A stretch of 64,000 bases of DNA. Source: Cytidiella melzeri (Eukaryota; Basidiomycota; Agaricomycetes; Polyporales; Irpicaceae). The notes below the pieces were generated by a model. It saw only the letters and a program-made list of their open reading frames with translations. It was not told the DNA's origin and did no database searches. The translations under genes and the position numbers were made by a program. The stretch is taken from positions 62,001 to 126,000 of the forward strand of contig JABYQR010000002.1 of the NCBI GenBank assembly GCA_022592445.1, given 5' to 3'. Positions 53,800 to 64,000 of the stretch are shown piece after piece (position 1 is the first letter of the stretch; each line of letters starts with the position of its first letter).

Positions 53800-54260
53800 G
53801 AGAAGTGTAGCCCTGGCGCGCGTTAGCACAGTGCTTGGAACAGCATATATACTTCAACAAGGCTGAGATGATAACATCTCAGTTAAACTGCCTTTTGGTG
53901 TAACAGTTTTGACATCAGAGTTCAGATCACTTACAATAAATTGCTCAATTCCACCTCAATTGACAGGATTTTTGTACCAGGATGTTGCCACAAATTGATG
54001 GCTATCCAATGGTGTATAATATGTACAGGTCTGTCCCCATATGCAGTCTGTAAAAGTAGAAAAAAAACTGCATTTTGATTGCAAAAGTGATCTGCTACAA
54101 AGTTATAAAGGGCTGATAACAAGGCCAGTGTGATACCACCAGCTGTATTCATTGTTTTTAGATATTGAGACTGTTTACTGTCTACATTCTCCCTCCCATC
54201 AACTTCCCACACACTTTGGGAGACAAAAAAAAAGGTCAAATCTCGACAAAGCAATCAATT
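53800..54260. repeat. tRNA-like repeat joined to inverted family S copy
   Basis: 53806-53935 matches 45078-45210 in direct orientation, and 53935-54260 matches 45290-45600 in reverse orientation. The junction at about 53935 therefore rearranges the order seen near 45 kb. Confidence 0.65.
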
Positions 54261-54309
54261 TGCTGAGCAACACTGGAACATGAATCTTTTTCATTCTTCA
54301 GGAATTGTA

Positions 54310-55510
54310 ACTATTCTCTATCCCCTGCCCTAAACATTGATCTCAGCTTTTGCAACGCAAATCCTGCATTTCCCCGTATTCCCACAGGCTTTACCTTTCC
54401 CTGTTCTTTCCACCATCTCCACATGGCCTGGAATTGAGGAGACTTGTGTGTTGGTTCCTGTATGCCATTTGGTGTGGATAAATACTTGTCCAGGGAATCC
54501 ACAGTCGCCTTATAGTCTTTGTATGTCATTTTGTTTATAAGATTTGTATCAGCGGCAGAGAGCCGTTTGATGTGGGTTATGGAACAAGAGCCATGCAGAC
54601 TGCAAGAGTTGCCTGGCTCAATGCTCTGCCTGTGCAAGTTGTTGGAGTGGCTGGAGAAAGTTTGATAGTGGAGTGCTGTGCTGCTGCTGTGTGGGAGGGC
54701 AGACACAGGCATGGTGTAGAATGTGCTGGTGACAATGGTGGCAAGCAACATGAGAGAGGTTGAGAACCGCATTGTTGTATAGGGTGGTCAAAGGGTGTGT
54801 TGGGCAGTGAGAGGGTGCAAAAGGACAGTTAAGTCAGGCAGAGCTGGAAGAACAATGTCAGTACAGTCACTTCAAGGCAGATGTGGGATGGGCAATGATG
54901 TACTTACCAACTTGGAGGATGTCAATGGGCAACAAAGAAAACTTGGGTTTGAGTGGACAGAGGATGGTGGCAAGGAGCTTTATATCTGCTTCTGGTGCTG
55001 CAGATCCTTTGATAGGGTTTAAGTGGAGACAATTGTCTCGTATGTTACCATCTTCTGAGTTTGGAAGATTTTGTCGATATATGTTTGAGATGGAGATTTT
55101 CCAGTGCAATTCTTTGGAAGGAACAAGACAGAGTTTCAAGTGGCAGAGTCAGCAGGTGATGGTTGTCTAGGTGGCTATGTAAGTGTGGTTGGGAAGGCAG
55201 GGGTGGGTACAGAGGTGGTCAAAGCAAACAAAATATATATATCAGCAAGGTATGTGATAATTACCGGTATTTGTTCTTACCTCTTACCACATGATGCTAG
55301 TACCGTCACGCCCGTCAAACGCTGCCTCGGGTACTTGTGTGGCAACAAACCAGTAAGTGATTGAAAAACGAAAGAAAGTGGAAGTAAATCAAATCAAAAC
55401 CGCACAGCTCGCAGCTGTGCTGCAGTTAATTTTAAGATCAGCTCTTAGGCCCCTTTACGTACTTCACAATCGATCCTATACGCCGCAATCGCATTCCTCT
55501 TGGTAGTTAC
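54310..55510. repeat. segmental duplication, copy 2
   Basis: Counterpart of 42430-44410 with the secreted-protein paralogue at its start. It is shorter because copy 1 has an internal duplication. Confidence 0.8.
54311..54772 (-). CDS. small secreted protein, paralogue 2
   Basis: This is a 153-residue single-exon frame. The signal peptide (MRFSTSLMLL to about residue 25, PVSA) is followed by LPHSSSTALHYQTFSSHSNN, Cys at 57 and 63, and MWRWWKEQGKVKPVGI near residue 125. It differs from paralogue 1 at 9 of the first 58 positions, strongly in residues 59-110, and little in the MWR block; it ends earlier, at FRAGDRE. Preservation of an open frame with a signal peptide in DNA full of stop-ridden relics argues that both copies are or recently were genes. 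Function unknown. Confidence 0.65.
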   Translation of the reverse strand: MRFSTSLMLLATIVTSTFYTMPVSALPHSSSTALHYQTFSSHSNNLHRQSIEPGNSCSLHGSCSITHIKRLSAADTNLINKMTYKDYKATVDSLDKYLSTPNGIQEPTHKSPQFQAMWRWWKEQGKVKPVGIRGNAGFALQKLRSMFRAGDRE

Positions 55511-58481
55511 GAAGCGGTGTAGTTCAGCCGGCGCAACTCCTTAACTCTCTCTCTTTTTTTTTTCTTTAGCTGCGGCTTGAAGTTCAAGTTGCGCACCACT
55601 TGCGGATCTCTCATTTATCCATTGATACACAATTCTCTGCAGTGCAAGCAAGAAAAATCCCCTTTCGTTCCATCAAGCCAAGAACTGATGGTGATCATGA
55701 TGATGGTGGGGGGAAGGTACAAAACGTGTGGCATGGATGCACCAAGTAAAGAGTCACTCAGGAGGTGGGTGTTCGGAGCTGTGTCTTCAAACGTTTCCAA
55801 AAAACCGTATCCCACCACGACGACGGAGACATGACTGGTTTCGAGGTGACAAAAGAAAATCAAATCAAATCAAATGGAACGGATCTCTAGGTGCGCGTCG
55901 GTGGCCAAGAAGAGAGGTCAGGTGTCTCCACCGATGCGGTGGCATGCTGGAACGCTGTGCGATTACTCTGGTCGAAAGCTAGACAACAACACCAGACACC
56001 CCTTAATAACTCGCAAAGGTACATTTTGGAGGACCCCCCGCCGGGACAAAACGTATCACGATTGAAAGGGATTACAGCTGGGCGTCACGATAAGAAGGTC
56101 AGGCTTTGGTATCGTTCGCAGGAAGCGTAAATACGCCCGCGAGTGCCCCCGATTTGTCAAAAATCGCAAAAGGTTCGCGGGAATGAGAACTTGGCGCGTG
56201 ATTGGTTCCTGGCCCTTCATGTGGGAAAGGAGACGAACGATGAGAAGTCGAGCACGGATGGCCGTCGATGTGTCTGTGTTCCACGTGCGCAAGCGTTGAA
56301 TTGTGATAAACTTCGAGAGGGGATCTACCTAGGAGGTTTGAGAGATGTGATGAGAGATAGACAAGCGTGTAAGGAGTTTATAGGCTCACTGTAAGCAGTT
56401 ATCGAGCAAACGGTATGCTCACGGCCAGTCTTGATAAGGTCAACTCGGCGCATGACAAGACAAAGTCCCGAGTAGCTGGTGGGGTTTAAGCGGTAAGTGA
56501 CCCAAGCACACAGAAGAGCTCACCAACTTTCGAGTCTAACCTTGATGAATTTGAACGACGCACGGAACTGGAGTGTGGGTCTACATCGTCCACATTGTGC
56601 CATCGAACGCGATGACTGGACAGGTGGTCTAGCCCCAGGTTCTTTCACTTGTGCAAGAAACTGGATTGGGCCATGTTGGTGCGTATGTATTCGTGTGAAT
56701 CTGGAACTGCGAGAGAGAGAGAGACGGCCACGAGAGAAAGTCACCGTGCTGTTTGGGGTCCTAGCGGGTTGTGCGATGAATAACGTTTCGAAACGTTATA
56801 AAGAACTCTGGGTGTGTTGCGGCCATTTCGCGTCTCGACGCCTATGATGTATTGATGCCCAGCGCGGTTTTCTGGGTTTGAACGCGTGAGTTGGGTGTTG
56901 CTCCACTGGAATGGGGAATAGAGAGAGAAAGAGGGAGGAATAAGGAGAGCTATATTCCATAACATGATGCACGTAATTCGATTGGTTATTCACTCGGACT
57001 GAAGTAAACTGCGCTTGCGCTTGTGGATATCCTCCTACCACTTTTATCCCTCTGTGATTGGTCCGTTGAAGGCGTTCAGAGATATGAATGAAACGAGAGA
57101 AGAATATGGTTCGTGCTGTACGGCGTAGCAGCTACTTGTCAGTCTTGACTACTCTCGGTATTAGGAATACGCAGATACTCGCTCGAATAACGGCACGCGT
57201 CGCAGATCTTGTTATGCCCCAGTATCAATAGAGGAAATCAGCCGGAAATAAAGAAGTGGCATGTAGATCACTGAACACGAAAGGATGTCGAGAGCACGCC
57301 GTTTGTTACCCTCTGGAACCATTTTCTTGTCTAGAGCTCGTCGTCGTCATTGTCAGGGGCGGTCAAGCCACAGCGGCAAATGCGAGTTAGCACCAGGGCA
57401 TCCAGCTGGAACGGGTAAGTAAGTGTAGGCTCGCCGGGGTGCAGCCTGGTCGGCCTGAAGGCGCAATCGATCCGGGTAAAGCTCGGTCTCCGTTATCTGG
57501 TCTGCCGGAGCGCCAACACGGCGAGCATGCTGCATGGCCAATCTCAGTGCAGCTCAGGAGGGGGCGACGGCAGCGGTCAAGTGTATTTATTGAGGAATTC
57601 CGAATTGCCTGCTAAATTCGTGATGAGTGAGTGTCGATGACTGTATACGCAGACGGATACTGACCCAAACCTGGGTTTTCTTCCTCCTGTCCTGGTCATA
57701 GCGGGTGTAAATTGGAGACAGCGAATCGGAAGTGCAGTGAGTAACGTTGCGACAAGGCAGGAACGGACTCGGAAGCTTCAACGGTGGTGGCCAGTATTTG
57801 CGGCCGTGGCACCATCGGTCCCGATGATGGTTCCTTCGGCTTTAGCGTACTGATTGGGTGATGCGCTGTGGACGGGCGGTTGAATACGGAGGGGAACGGC
57901 AAGAAACGAAAGGAAAGTTTAGGAGAGACCGGCACGCGTTGATGCTGTGTGTCGCGATTGGACAGTCCGGCTGAACGGACATTGGCTCATACCACAAGGA
58001 ATAAGCTGGAGCAGCTGTTGACGATGCCGTTCGGATGCAGGTGGGGAACAGGAGTCGAACTCAACGCCAGCCGACGTGCCGGGCCACAAATCGCGTGGGC
58101 GGTGTGTCGGGGTCCTCCCCAAATTGCGGGGAATGTGACATCAGGATTGCATGGTCCTCGACACAGCCAGGCGAAGCGAAAAAGCATTTGCTTGGCAGCG
58201 ACGCGAAATGCTGGCAGAGGCAAAGAATAAATGGGGAGGATCGGGGGTTAATGGCCCTCGGACGGCGCAAAATAAAGGAAAATGCACTGGTCACAGATCT
58301 GGGGCAAGATAGACGCGTAGGGGCGGTCATGGCGCTTGGGACGTATTATACGATCAGGATGACAACCTCAGATACCCTACTTTCCCATTCCCCACTCCGA
58401 GTTCACCACCTCTCCCTCTCACCATCACCATCCCCTACATCGTTCTGCTCGCCTCTGCCAACGACGACTCCCACCACAACA
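55511..58481. other. gene-free boundary and long upstream region of kinase
   Basis: From about 55.9 kb CpG-containing, mixed-composition DNA resumes. Open frames of 60-116 codons on both strands overlap each other and show no domains. The last several hundred bases should be the kinase promoter and leader, CT-rich just before the start (58380-58480). No supported gene. Confidence 0.5.
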
Positions 58482-61400
58482 ATGTTGTCTGCGAGGCCCA
58501 TGCAGCCACTCCCGCTCTCCTCAAACGTCCCCTCCTCTCCTACACGACTTTCTCCTCACTCACACTCCTCCTACTCATCACAGCAGCAACACCAGCAGCC
58601 TATACCCCCCTCAATACAGCTACAAGCTCCCTCACCGCAACCAACACAGGATCTCACGCCTACCGCGCAGTCCTTCCGCGCCTCGCAAACAACTACTACC
58701 CCGCAATCCAAGGAGCAGGTCAGTAGTTGATTTTTCTCTCCTGCTTCCCGCAAAAATCGAGTGTTCATTGTACTTGTCCTGTCGGCTACCGCACGCACAA
58801 ACACAATCGAAACACAACCCTGCACAGGCTCCCTCTCCCAGCAGGCGCCCATCGCAGAGATTTCTCTCGCCCTCGCCTGTCCGCACCGCGTTTTCGTCGA
58901 CGTCAGAGCATTCGCAGACGCCAGCGGTAGACAACCAGTCGTCGTCGTCTGAAGAATCGACCGCATCTGGCAGTCGTCTTCCTTTCACTTCCCGCAAGTC
59001 CAGCTTAGTCTTGTCCTCTGTGTCATCATCCCCGCGCGCACGCAGTCCTGTAGCCACTCCAGAGCGCCAGAATTCGGATCCCAGTCGGGTGCCTCTTCCA
59101 CCTTCCGCCCTCAACACGCCGCCTGAGCATGCAGGGGCAGCCGCCTTTCCGGCTTCATCAAGCCAGCACAGCACGCCAAACAAGAGTCCGAAACACAAAG
59201 ATGGGCCCTTGCACGATCTGAAGCGTTTCTTGAACCATCACATTCCACATAGCCACCATACCACGCATTCTACATCAGCGAGTACGGCACCTTCGACTGG
59301 TGTGATGACACCGGCCGATCCGGCAAAGTTCCCGGTCGATCAGCGAAGGGGGAGTGATTTCGACCAGACGCACAATTTGTTGGAGGCAGCTGAAGTGGCG
59401 CATATCGTTGCCGGGAAGGAGGAGTCGCAAGAGATTCAGCGAAGGCATCGGTTTACCTCTCTCCTCAAGACGCATAGGGACCACAAGGACAAGGAGCACT
59501 CGTCTTCACTCAGAAAGAGCCCTTCTCCTTCTGCCTCTTCGGTCAACACTGTCAGCACCCAGGCGACATCGCGTTCGCCTCCACGCACCAACGAATCTAC
59601 AACGAGTTTCCATTCGGAGCTCGGAGATGACAGCACTACCCCTCAAACCCCCGGCAAGAGCTCGCTCAAGTCGCCTCGCAAGGACTCGGCAAGCCATACG
59701 AACAACTTTCCAAGCTTATCGTCGGCCACTCAGGTGCACATGTCGAAAAAGTACGGAAAGTGGGGAAGGACGTTGGGAAGTGGTGCGGGTGGAACGGTCA
59801 GGCTCATCAAGGCGTCCTCCAAGCACGGAGGTACAATATATGCGGTGAAAGAGTTCAGGCCGAAGAGGCAGGGCGAGAGTGAGCGGGAGTACCAGAAGAA
59901 GGTGACGGCGGAGTTTTGTGTGGGGAGCACTTTAAAGCACAAGAATATTATCGAGACAGTGGATATTGTGAGCGATCACGGGCATTTTTACGAGGTGAGT
60001 TGCTTTTTTTGGGCGATGTCTGGCGATGCTCACCGATCGTTTCGCATCCAGGTCATGGAATATGCACCGTATGACCTTTTCAGCGTCGTAATGTCTGGCA
60101 AGATGACACGCCCCGAGATCTATTGCGTTTTCCGCCAGATCTGCGATGGTGTCGAGTACCTACATTCTCTGGGACTTGCTCACCGCGACCTAAAGCTGGA
60201 CAATTGCGTCATGACAACTGATAATGTGGTCAAGCTCATCGATTTTGGAACTGCCACCGTTTTCCACTATCCAGGCAAGAAGCAAACGCTGGCGACCGGT
60301 GTTGTCGGCAGCGATCCTTACCTTGCACCGGAAATCTTGCAGACAGAAGAATACGACCCGCGCAAGACGGATGTGTGGAGTGTGGCCATCATATTCCTCT
60401 GTATGATTCTAAGGAGGTTTCCTTGGACGATTCCGGATCCAAAGACCGACCCCAGCTTCAGGGCTTTCGTTCAAGCTCACCCGAAGCTGTGTGAGAAGCC
60501 TCCGCAGAAGAAGAAGAGTGCCGAGAGTGTCAGGAAACTTTCCCAGCCTAATCAGCACAACGTCGAAGATGCGGGCCATTCGCATCCTCCCACGCTCAAC
60601 GGCCATCTTGCTCCCCGCGGAAAAGCTCGCTCTGACCATGGCAACTCGTCTGATTCTGGGTCGTCTCTCGGACCCGATACCTTTTCTGTCGCTCGTACTC
60701 GCTCATCGTCCGCCACATCGCTTGTTCACGATGCTTCGCACGACCTCCCTCCACACCTCGGCAGTATGGCGACTTGTTCTTCCCCTGCACTCCCAGCTTT
60801 GCTCAGCGCCGGCATGGTCCTTCAGCATACAGAGAGCCCCGGCGAGATGGACGCATCCGTGTTGAAGTTTGCTCGTCCCGCGCACTCCACGGAAAGTTTA
60901 CCGGAGACAGCGTCTCCTGAGATGTCGTACGCTCATTGTCCGGATAACTTGGCAACTCCGACGTTTCGTCCGCCTCACCTCCGTTCGTCGACGATCCACA
61001 ACGTCTTGGAGAGTCCAAAGGTGGAGAAGGCCGTGTTTGTCAAGGAGGAGGATGGAGTAAAGGCGCACGATTTCGCGGTGTCTGCAGACCCTGAGGAGCT
61101 GGAGGTCAAGCCCGATACGCCAAAGGCTACCAAGAGCGAGAAGCGCAAGGACGCACCTCGTCGTCGTGCACGTGCAGACAGCGGTGCTTCGGTGTCGACG
61201 TACCATTCTGGTGGGGCCGAGTCGATATTTAGGCTCTTGCCGCGCGAGACTCGTTCGGCGATCCAGCGGATGATGTATGTGGAGCCGAGCGCGCGTTGCA
61301 CGCTGACGGATTTGTTGAAGGGCAAAGGACGGTCGAACGATTTGTTGTGTGGATGCAATTCGCATGATAAGGATAGCCCGCGGTGCGCTGATCATGATCA

Positions 61401-61533
61401 CGAGCCGGAGGAAGAGGACGACGGGGACGCGTGGTTGAAGAGTCTGGAGACGTGCCAGGTTGGCGTGACCCCGACGCATACGCATATCAAGGTCAACACG
61501 GACGAGAAGGCGCAAAAGAAGCGGTTCTTCTAG
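58482..61533 (+). CDS. SAT4: SAT4/HAL4-type Ser/Thr protein kinase
   Basis: Exons: 58482-58718, 58828-59994, 60052-61533; 962 codons, 961 residues. The N-terminal ~400 residues are Ser/Pro/His-rich and disordered. The kinase domain begins [19 protein letters not shown] (glycine loop), with [19 protein letters not shown] (Lys), [13 protein letters not shown] (hinge), [10 protein letters not shown] (catalytic loop), LIDFGTATV (DFG) and YLAPEIL. A ~270-residue insert precedes [16 protein letters not shown] and the C-terminal lobe end. The [14 protein letters not shown] hinge is characteristic of the fungal Npr/Hal group that controls plasma-membrane transporters and potassium uptake. The intron 59995-60051 is 57 nt, in frame and stop-free, so retention would add 19 residues in the kinase domain. 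The start is the first ATG in the exon 1 frame. Confidence 0.88.
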
Positions 61534-62512
61534 GGTCTTTTTCTGGGGCCTCTCGCGACGACTTGATCCATGACGCGGATGACTGGTTCTCTCGGACGAT
61601 TTGCAGCATACGGCTTTCTATTCTTTCCAACCTCCGTCCCTTCATTATAGACTATGTACGCCCTCATACATGTGCATTCTCTTCCCAGCTCGTGCTTCCC
61701 CAGACCTGCGGTTGTTGGGACTTGTTCGTCTTTCGAGCATCTCTCTCTCTCTCTCTCTCTCTCCTTTTTTGTTCTTCTTCCCAGCTTACATATATGTCCT
61801 ATTCGAACTTATTATTTGCTTTTTCTCTCCTTTCTGTGTTTACGTTTTTCTTTTCTCTTTCTTCATCTCTGTTTGCTCGTACGCTGCCCCTTCCCCATTT
61901 TCGTCCCGCCACCGTGTCCGGTCGTCTGCCGTCATCCCATCCACGCACATGCTCAACGAACTGTGACGCCCCCCCCCCCCCATCCTAACGCCACAACCAT
62001 CAACAATCAACAGCACACATCCACAACAATACAACACATCACAACACACCTTGGCATCATCCTCTCCAAACGAAATTGGAGGAAGGAAGAAATTATGAAT
62101 CTGACACCAGCAACAACAAAAACCAAAACCCCTCTTTGTAACACCTTGCCCACCGTTTTTCAAATCCCCCACCTAACCCACCCTCTCCTACGCTGCTTAC
62201 TCTCTTTCTCCTTCCTCCACACCCACCCAATCACCCACCCACCTATTAACATAAATATAGAAAAAAGTTCATACTTCGTGTAATTCTCCAATAGTACGCG
62301 TACCATCTCCCACGATTAAGTATACACAATATAACATTTGTTTTCCTCTTTCGTCGGTCGGAATTGGAATCGTCCCGCGTGTGAGAATGTGAGAGCGTTG
62401 GTTGTTGACCAAGGGGATTAGATGTGAATGTGGGAGCGCGTAGTAAGTAGTTGGAGCTAAAGCATTGCGTTCCTAAATAATGTACACCAACCAGCAACAT
62501 CATCCCCATAGT
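61534..62512. other. convergent 3' intergenic region with simple repeats
   Basis: This lies between the kinase stop and the YOS9 stop. It contains a (TC)n run at about 61741-61762 and a poly-C run at about 61969-61981, with C/A-rich sequence after it. No gene. Confidence 0.65.
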
Positions 62513-64000
62513 CTACAACTCGTCCCTCCCCTGCCTCCTCTCCTCTCCCTTCTCCTCTTCATCCGCACCGGCAGCACCAGCAGCACCAGCAGTCGTCTTG
62601 GGCTTCACATCATACCCCGCCGCACGCAACACCTCCTCCAACGACGCCGAACCCCCCTCCGACACCTCGTCCCCCCCAAACTCCACCGGCACCTCCACAA
62701 ACGCCACGAGCCCCTCCCCGTCCTCGTCCTTGAACAAAAACTCGCCAGAACCTTCCAAGAAACCCTCGCCGTCGCCAGAAGCCATCAACTTCTCCAGCGC
62801 CCTCTTCAGCAACTCGTTTTGCTTTGCTTTCAGCTCTTGCTTTGGCTTCTCTATCGCAGCACCTGCCTCTGTCTTCTCATTCTCGCCCTCACCACCACCA
62901 CCACCACCACCACCACCACCAAGAGGAGGAGGAGCGATTCCAGCTGCAGCCTTGTTCTCACCATTGTTGTTGTTGACGTTGTTGTTGTTACCGTCCCTCT
63001 GTTTCTTAATCTTGATCGGGTACTCCCTCTCAGGCAAGTCCCTGTCGATCGCCTCGTACTCGAGTGGGGAGACAACCTCGCGACAACGGATGTACGTCTC
63101 TTCGTGCGCGTCCGTGCGCGAGCGGAACCCGGGCTCACCGCACAGCCGAGGGGTGGCGATGTGCAACACGTAGTGGCACGTCTGGGTCTCTTTGACGAAG
63201 AGGATGGTATCGGTCATCGTCATCGAGCAGTGGAACTGTGGAAAGAACGATGAAAGATCAGGCCGGGTTTCGTCATGCGAGAGAAGATGAAAGGATGAGA
63301 GAACGGTGTATTGGAAGTGGTACTGTTGGTTTTGAATGTGTGTGACCGCCCCATCCGCCAAGCCGCAGATTACGGACTTGGAGATGTGCCGTCAGATGCG
63401 AATCGGACATCATGAGCGAAACAACCATCTAGGAGGGACAGAAAAGCAGGGACCTCGGCGTCTGCTTTTGGCGTGAACACCGCACACAAACAACGCGAAG
63501 CAAATAAAAAAAGTAGGAGGAGATCTCATCTCTAAATCCCCAAACGCGGAGGTAGTAGCGAGTTTTGACAGAGTATGAGAAACGGATAAAGGTTGCCATC
63601 GCACACACACCTGAACTTCAATTTCACGTCTTCTGCCAATCTTCTCGCAGAACGTGCCGTCTCCCCACCGCTGAACGAGGTACCTGGACCCCGCGTTGCG
63701 CGCCAGCTCTATGTTGGCTGCTACAGCCGCCTCCTGGGCGACGGTGAGATCGGCACCTGGCTCCGGCGTCGGAGGCGCGCGCCCGAGCGTATAAGCTTCC
63801 CACTAGAAGGAACTGCACGTCAGGAGAGAGAGAAGGTTGATACCGGGAGCAAAGCTTACTTCAGTGTCCTCCTCTGGTTTGTATTCGCCTATATTTAGAG
63901 ACGGGTGAGCGGTGACATGAGAATAAAACGGCGGTCATTGTGTTTCTCACCGAGACGTTGCTGGTTTGGCTTTTGCAGTTCGTGGAACTGGCGGACGTGT
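62513..64000 (-). CDS. YOS9: Yos9/OS-9 ER lectin, 3' part
   Basis: Exons: complement(62513-63235, 63611-63802, 63860-63888, 63951->64000), cut by the window end. The upstream exons give VRQFHELQKPNQQ, then GEYKPEEDTE, then WEAYTLGRAP...RYLVQRWGDGTFCEKIGRRREIEVQ, which joins FHCSMTMTDTILFVKE and TCHYVLHIATPRLCGEPGF. This is the MRH lectin fold with its paired Cys. The family recognises trimmed mannose on misfolded glycoproteins for the Hrd1 ERAD complex. The tail is low-complexity (Asn, Gly and Glu runs) and ends RDEL, a KDEL/HDEL-like retrieval signal as in yeast Yos9 (HDEL). The 29-nt exon and the 375-nt last intron are unusual. Confidence 0.85.

Noticed and set aside
56497..56847. 116-codon plus-strand frame
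   Set aside because: No domain, no splice context, overlapped by frames on the other strand; chance frame in GC-balanced DNA.
58030..58110. tRNA-like B-box (GAGTTCGACTCC on the minus strand)
   Set aside because: The T-arm and acceptor do not pair and no anticodon arm can be formed.
61741..61762. (TC)n run after the kinase stop
   Set aside because: Ordinary microsatellite in a 3' region; no further structure.
62480..63253. Plus-strand frame opposite YOS9 with Thr and Arg runs
   Set aside because: It is the complement of the low-complexity tail of the lectin gene; the homopolymer runs are explained by that gene.

Overview
This window is nuclear DNA from a filamentous basidiomycete, most likely an Agaricomycete. 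The genes are dense with short introns (about 50-75 nt, GTRNGY donors, CTRAY-like branch points, YAG acceptors), the recent retrotransposon is a chromodomain Ty3/gypsy element, and the gene set is typically fungal (Nup133, Prp28, Yos9, SAT4/HAL4-type kinase). I cannot name the species.

Layout. (1) 126-5479 is a very recent chromovirus with LTRs that look identical and a 5-bp target duplication. It appears to use Tf1-type self-priming, and it is defective: pol has a one-base frameshift and no gag or protease is recognisable. (2) About 6.9-26.3 kb is a compact gene block: a Cys-phosphatase-like protein, an intron-containing tRNA-Ser(GCT), NUP133 (19 exons), COA8, asparagine synthetase, a DH-PH RhoGEF, a METTL21-type lysine methyltransferase, an EF-hand protein and PRP28. 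Coding frames close exactly across every exon model given for the multi-exon genes that lie wholly inside the window. (3) About 26.3-55.5 kb is a gene-poor, CpG-poor, TA/TG-rich transposon island. It holds a full-length decayed pogo element, three solo LTRs of one family (one inside another LTR, one inside a gag relic, one inside a transposase intron), a second LTR family, a gypsy gag relic, a 5'-truncated LINE, an IS630/Tc1-type transposase relic, a non-autonomous TIR element with 9-bp target duplication, several unnamed repeats, and two paralogous small secreted-protein genes on duplicated segments. (4) From about 55.5 kb the composition returns to euchromatic: a long gene-free stretch, a SAT4/HAL4-type kinase, and the 3' part of a Yos9/OS-9 ER lectin gene cut by the window edge.

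The genes are housekeeping neighbours with separate roles rather than one pathway: nuclear pore, cytochrome oxidase assembly, amino-acid synthesis, Rho signalling, splicing, ion/nutrient-transport signalling and ER quality control. The most unusual signals are in the mobile DNA. Three LTR families share an intron-like segment in the transcript leader whose 3' splice end repeats the end of the first exon, and one LTR copy lacks exactly that segment. The other notable signal is the pair of secreted proteins, conserved at both ends and divergent in the middle, inside the transposon island.
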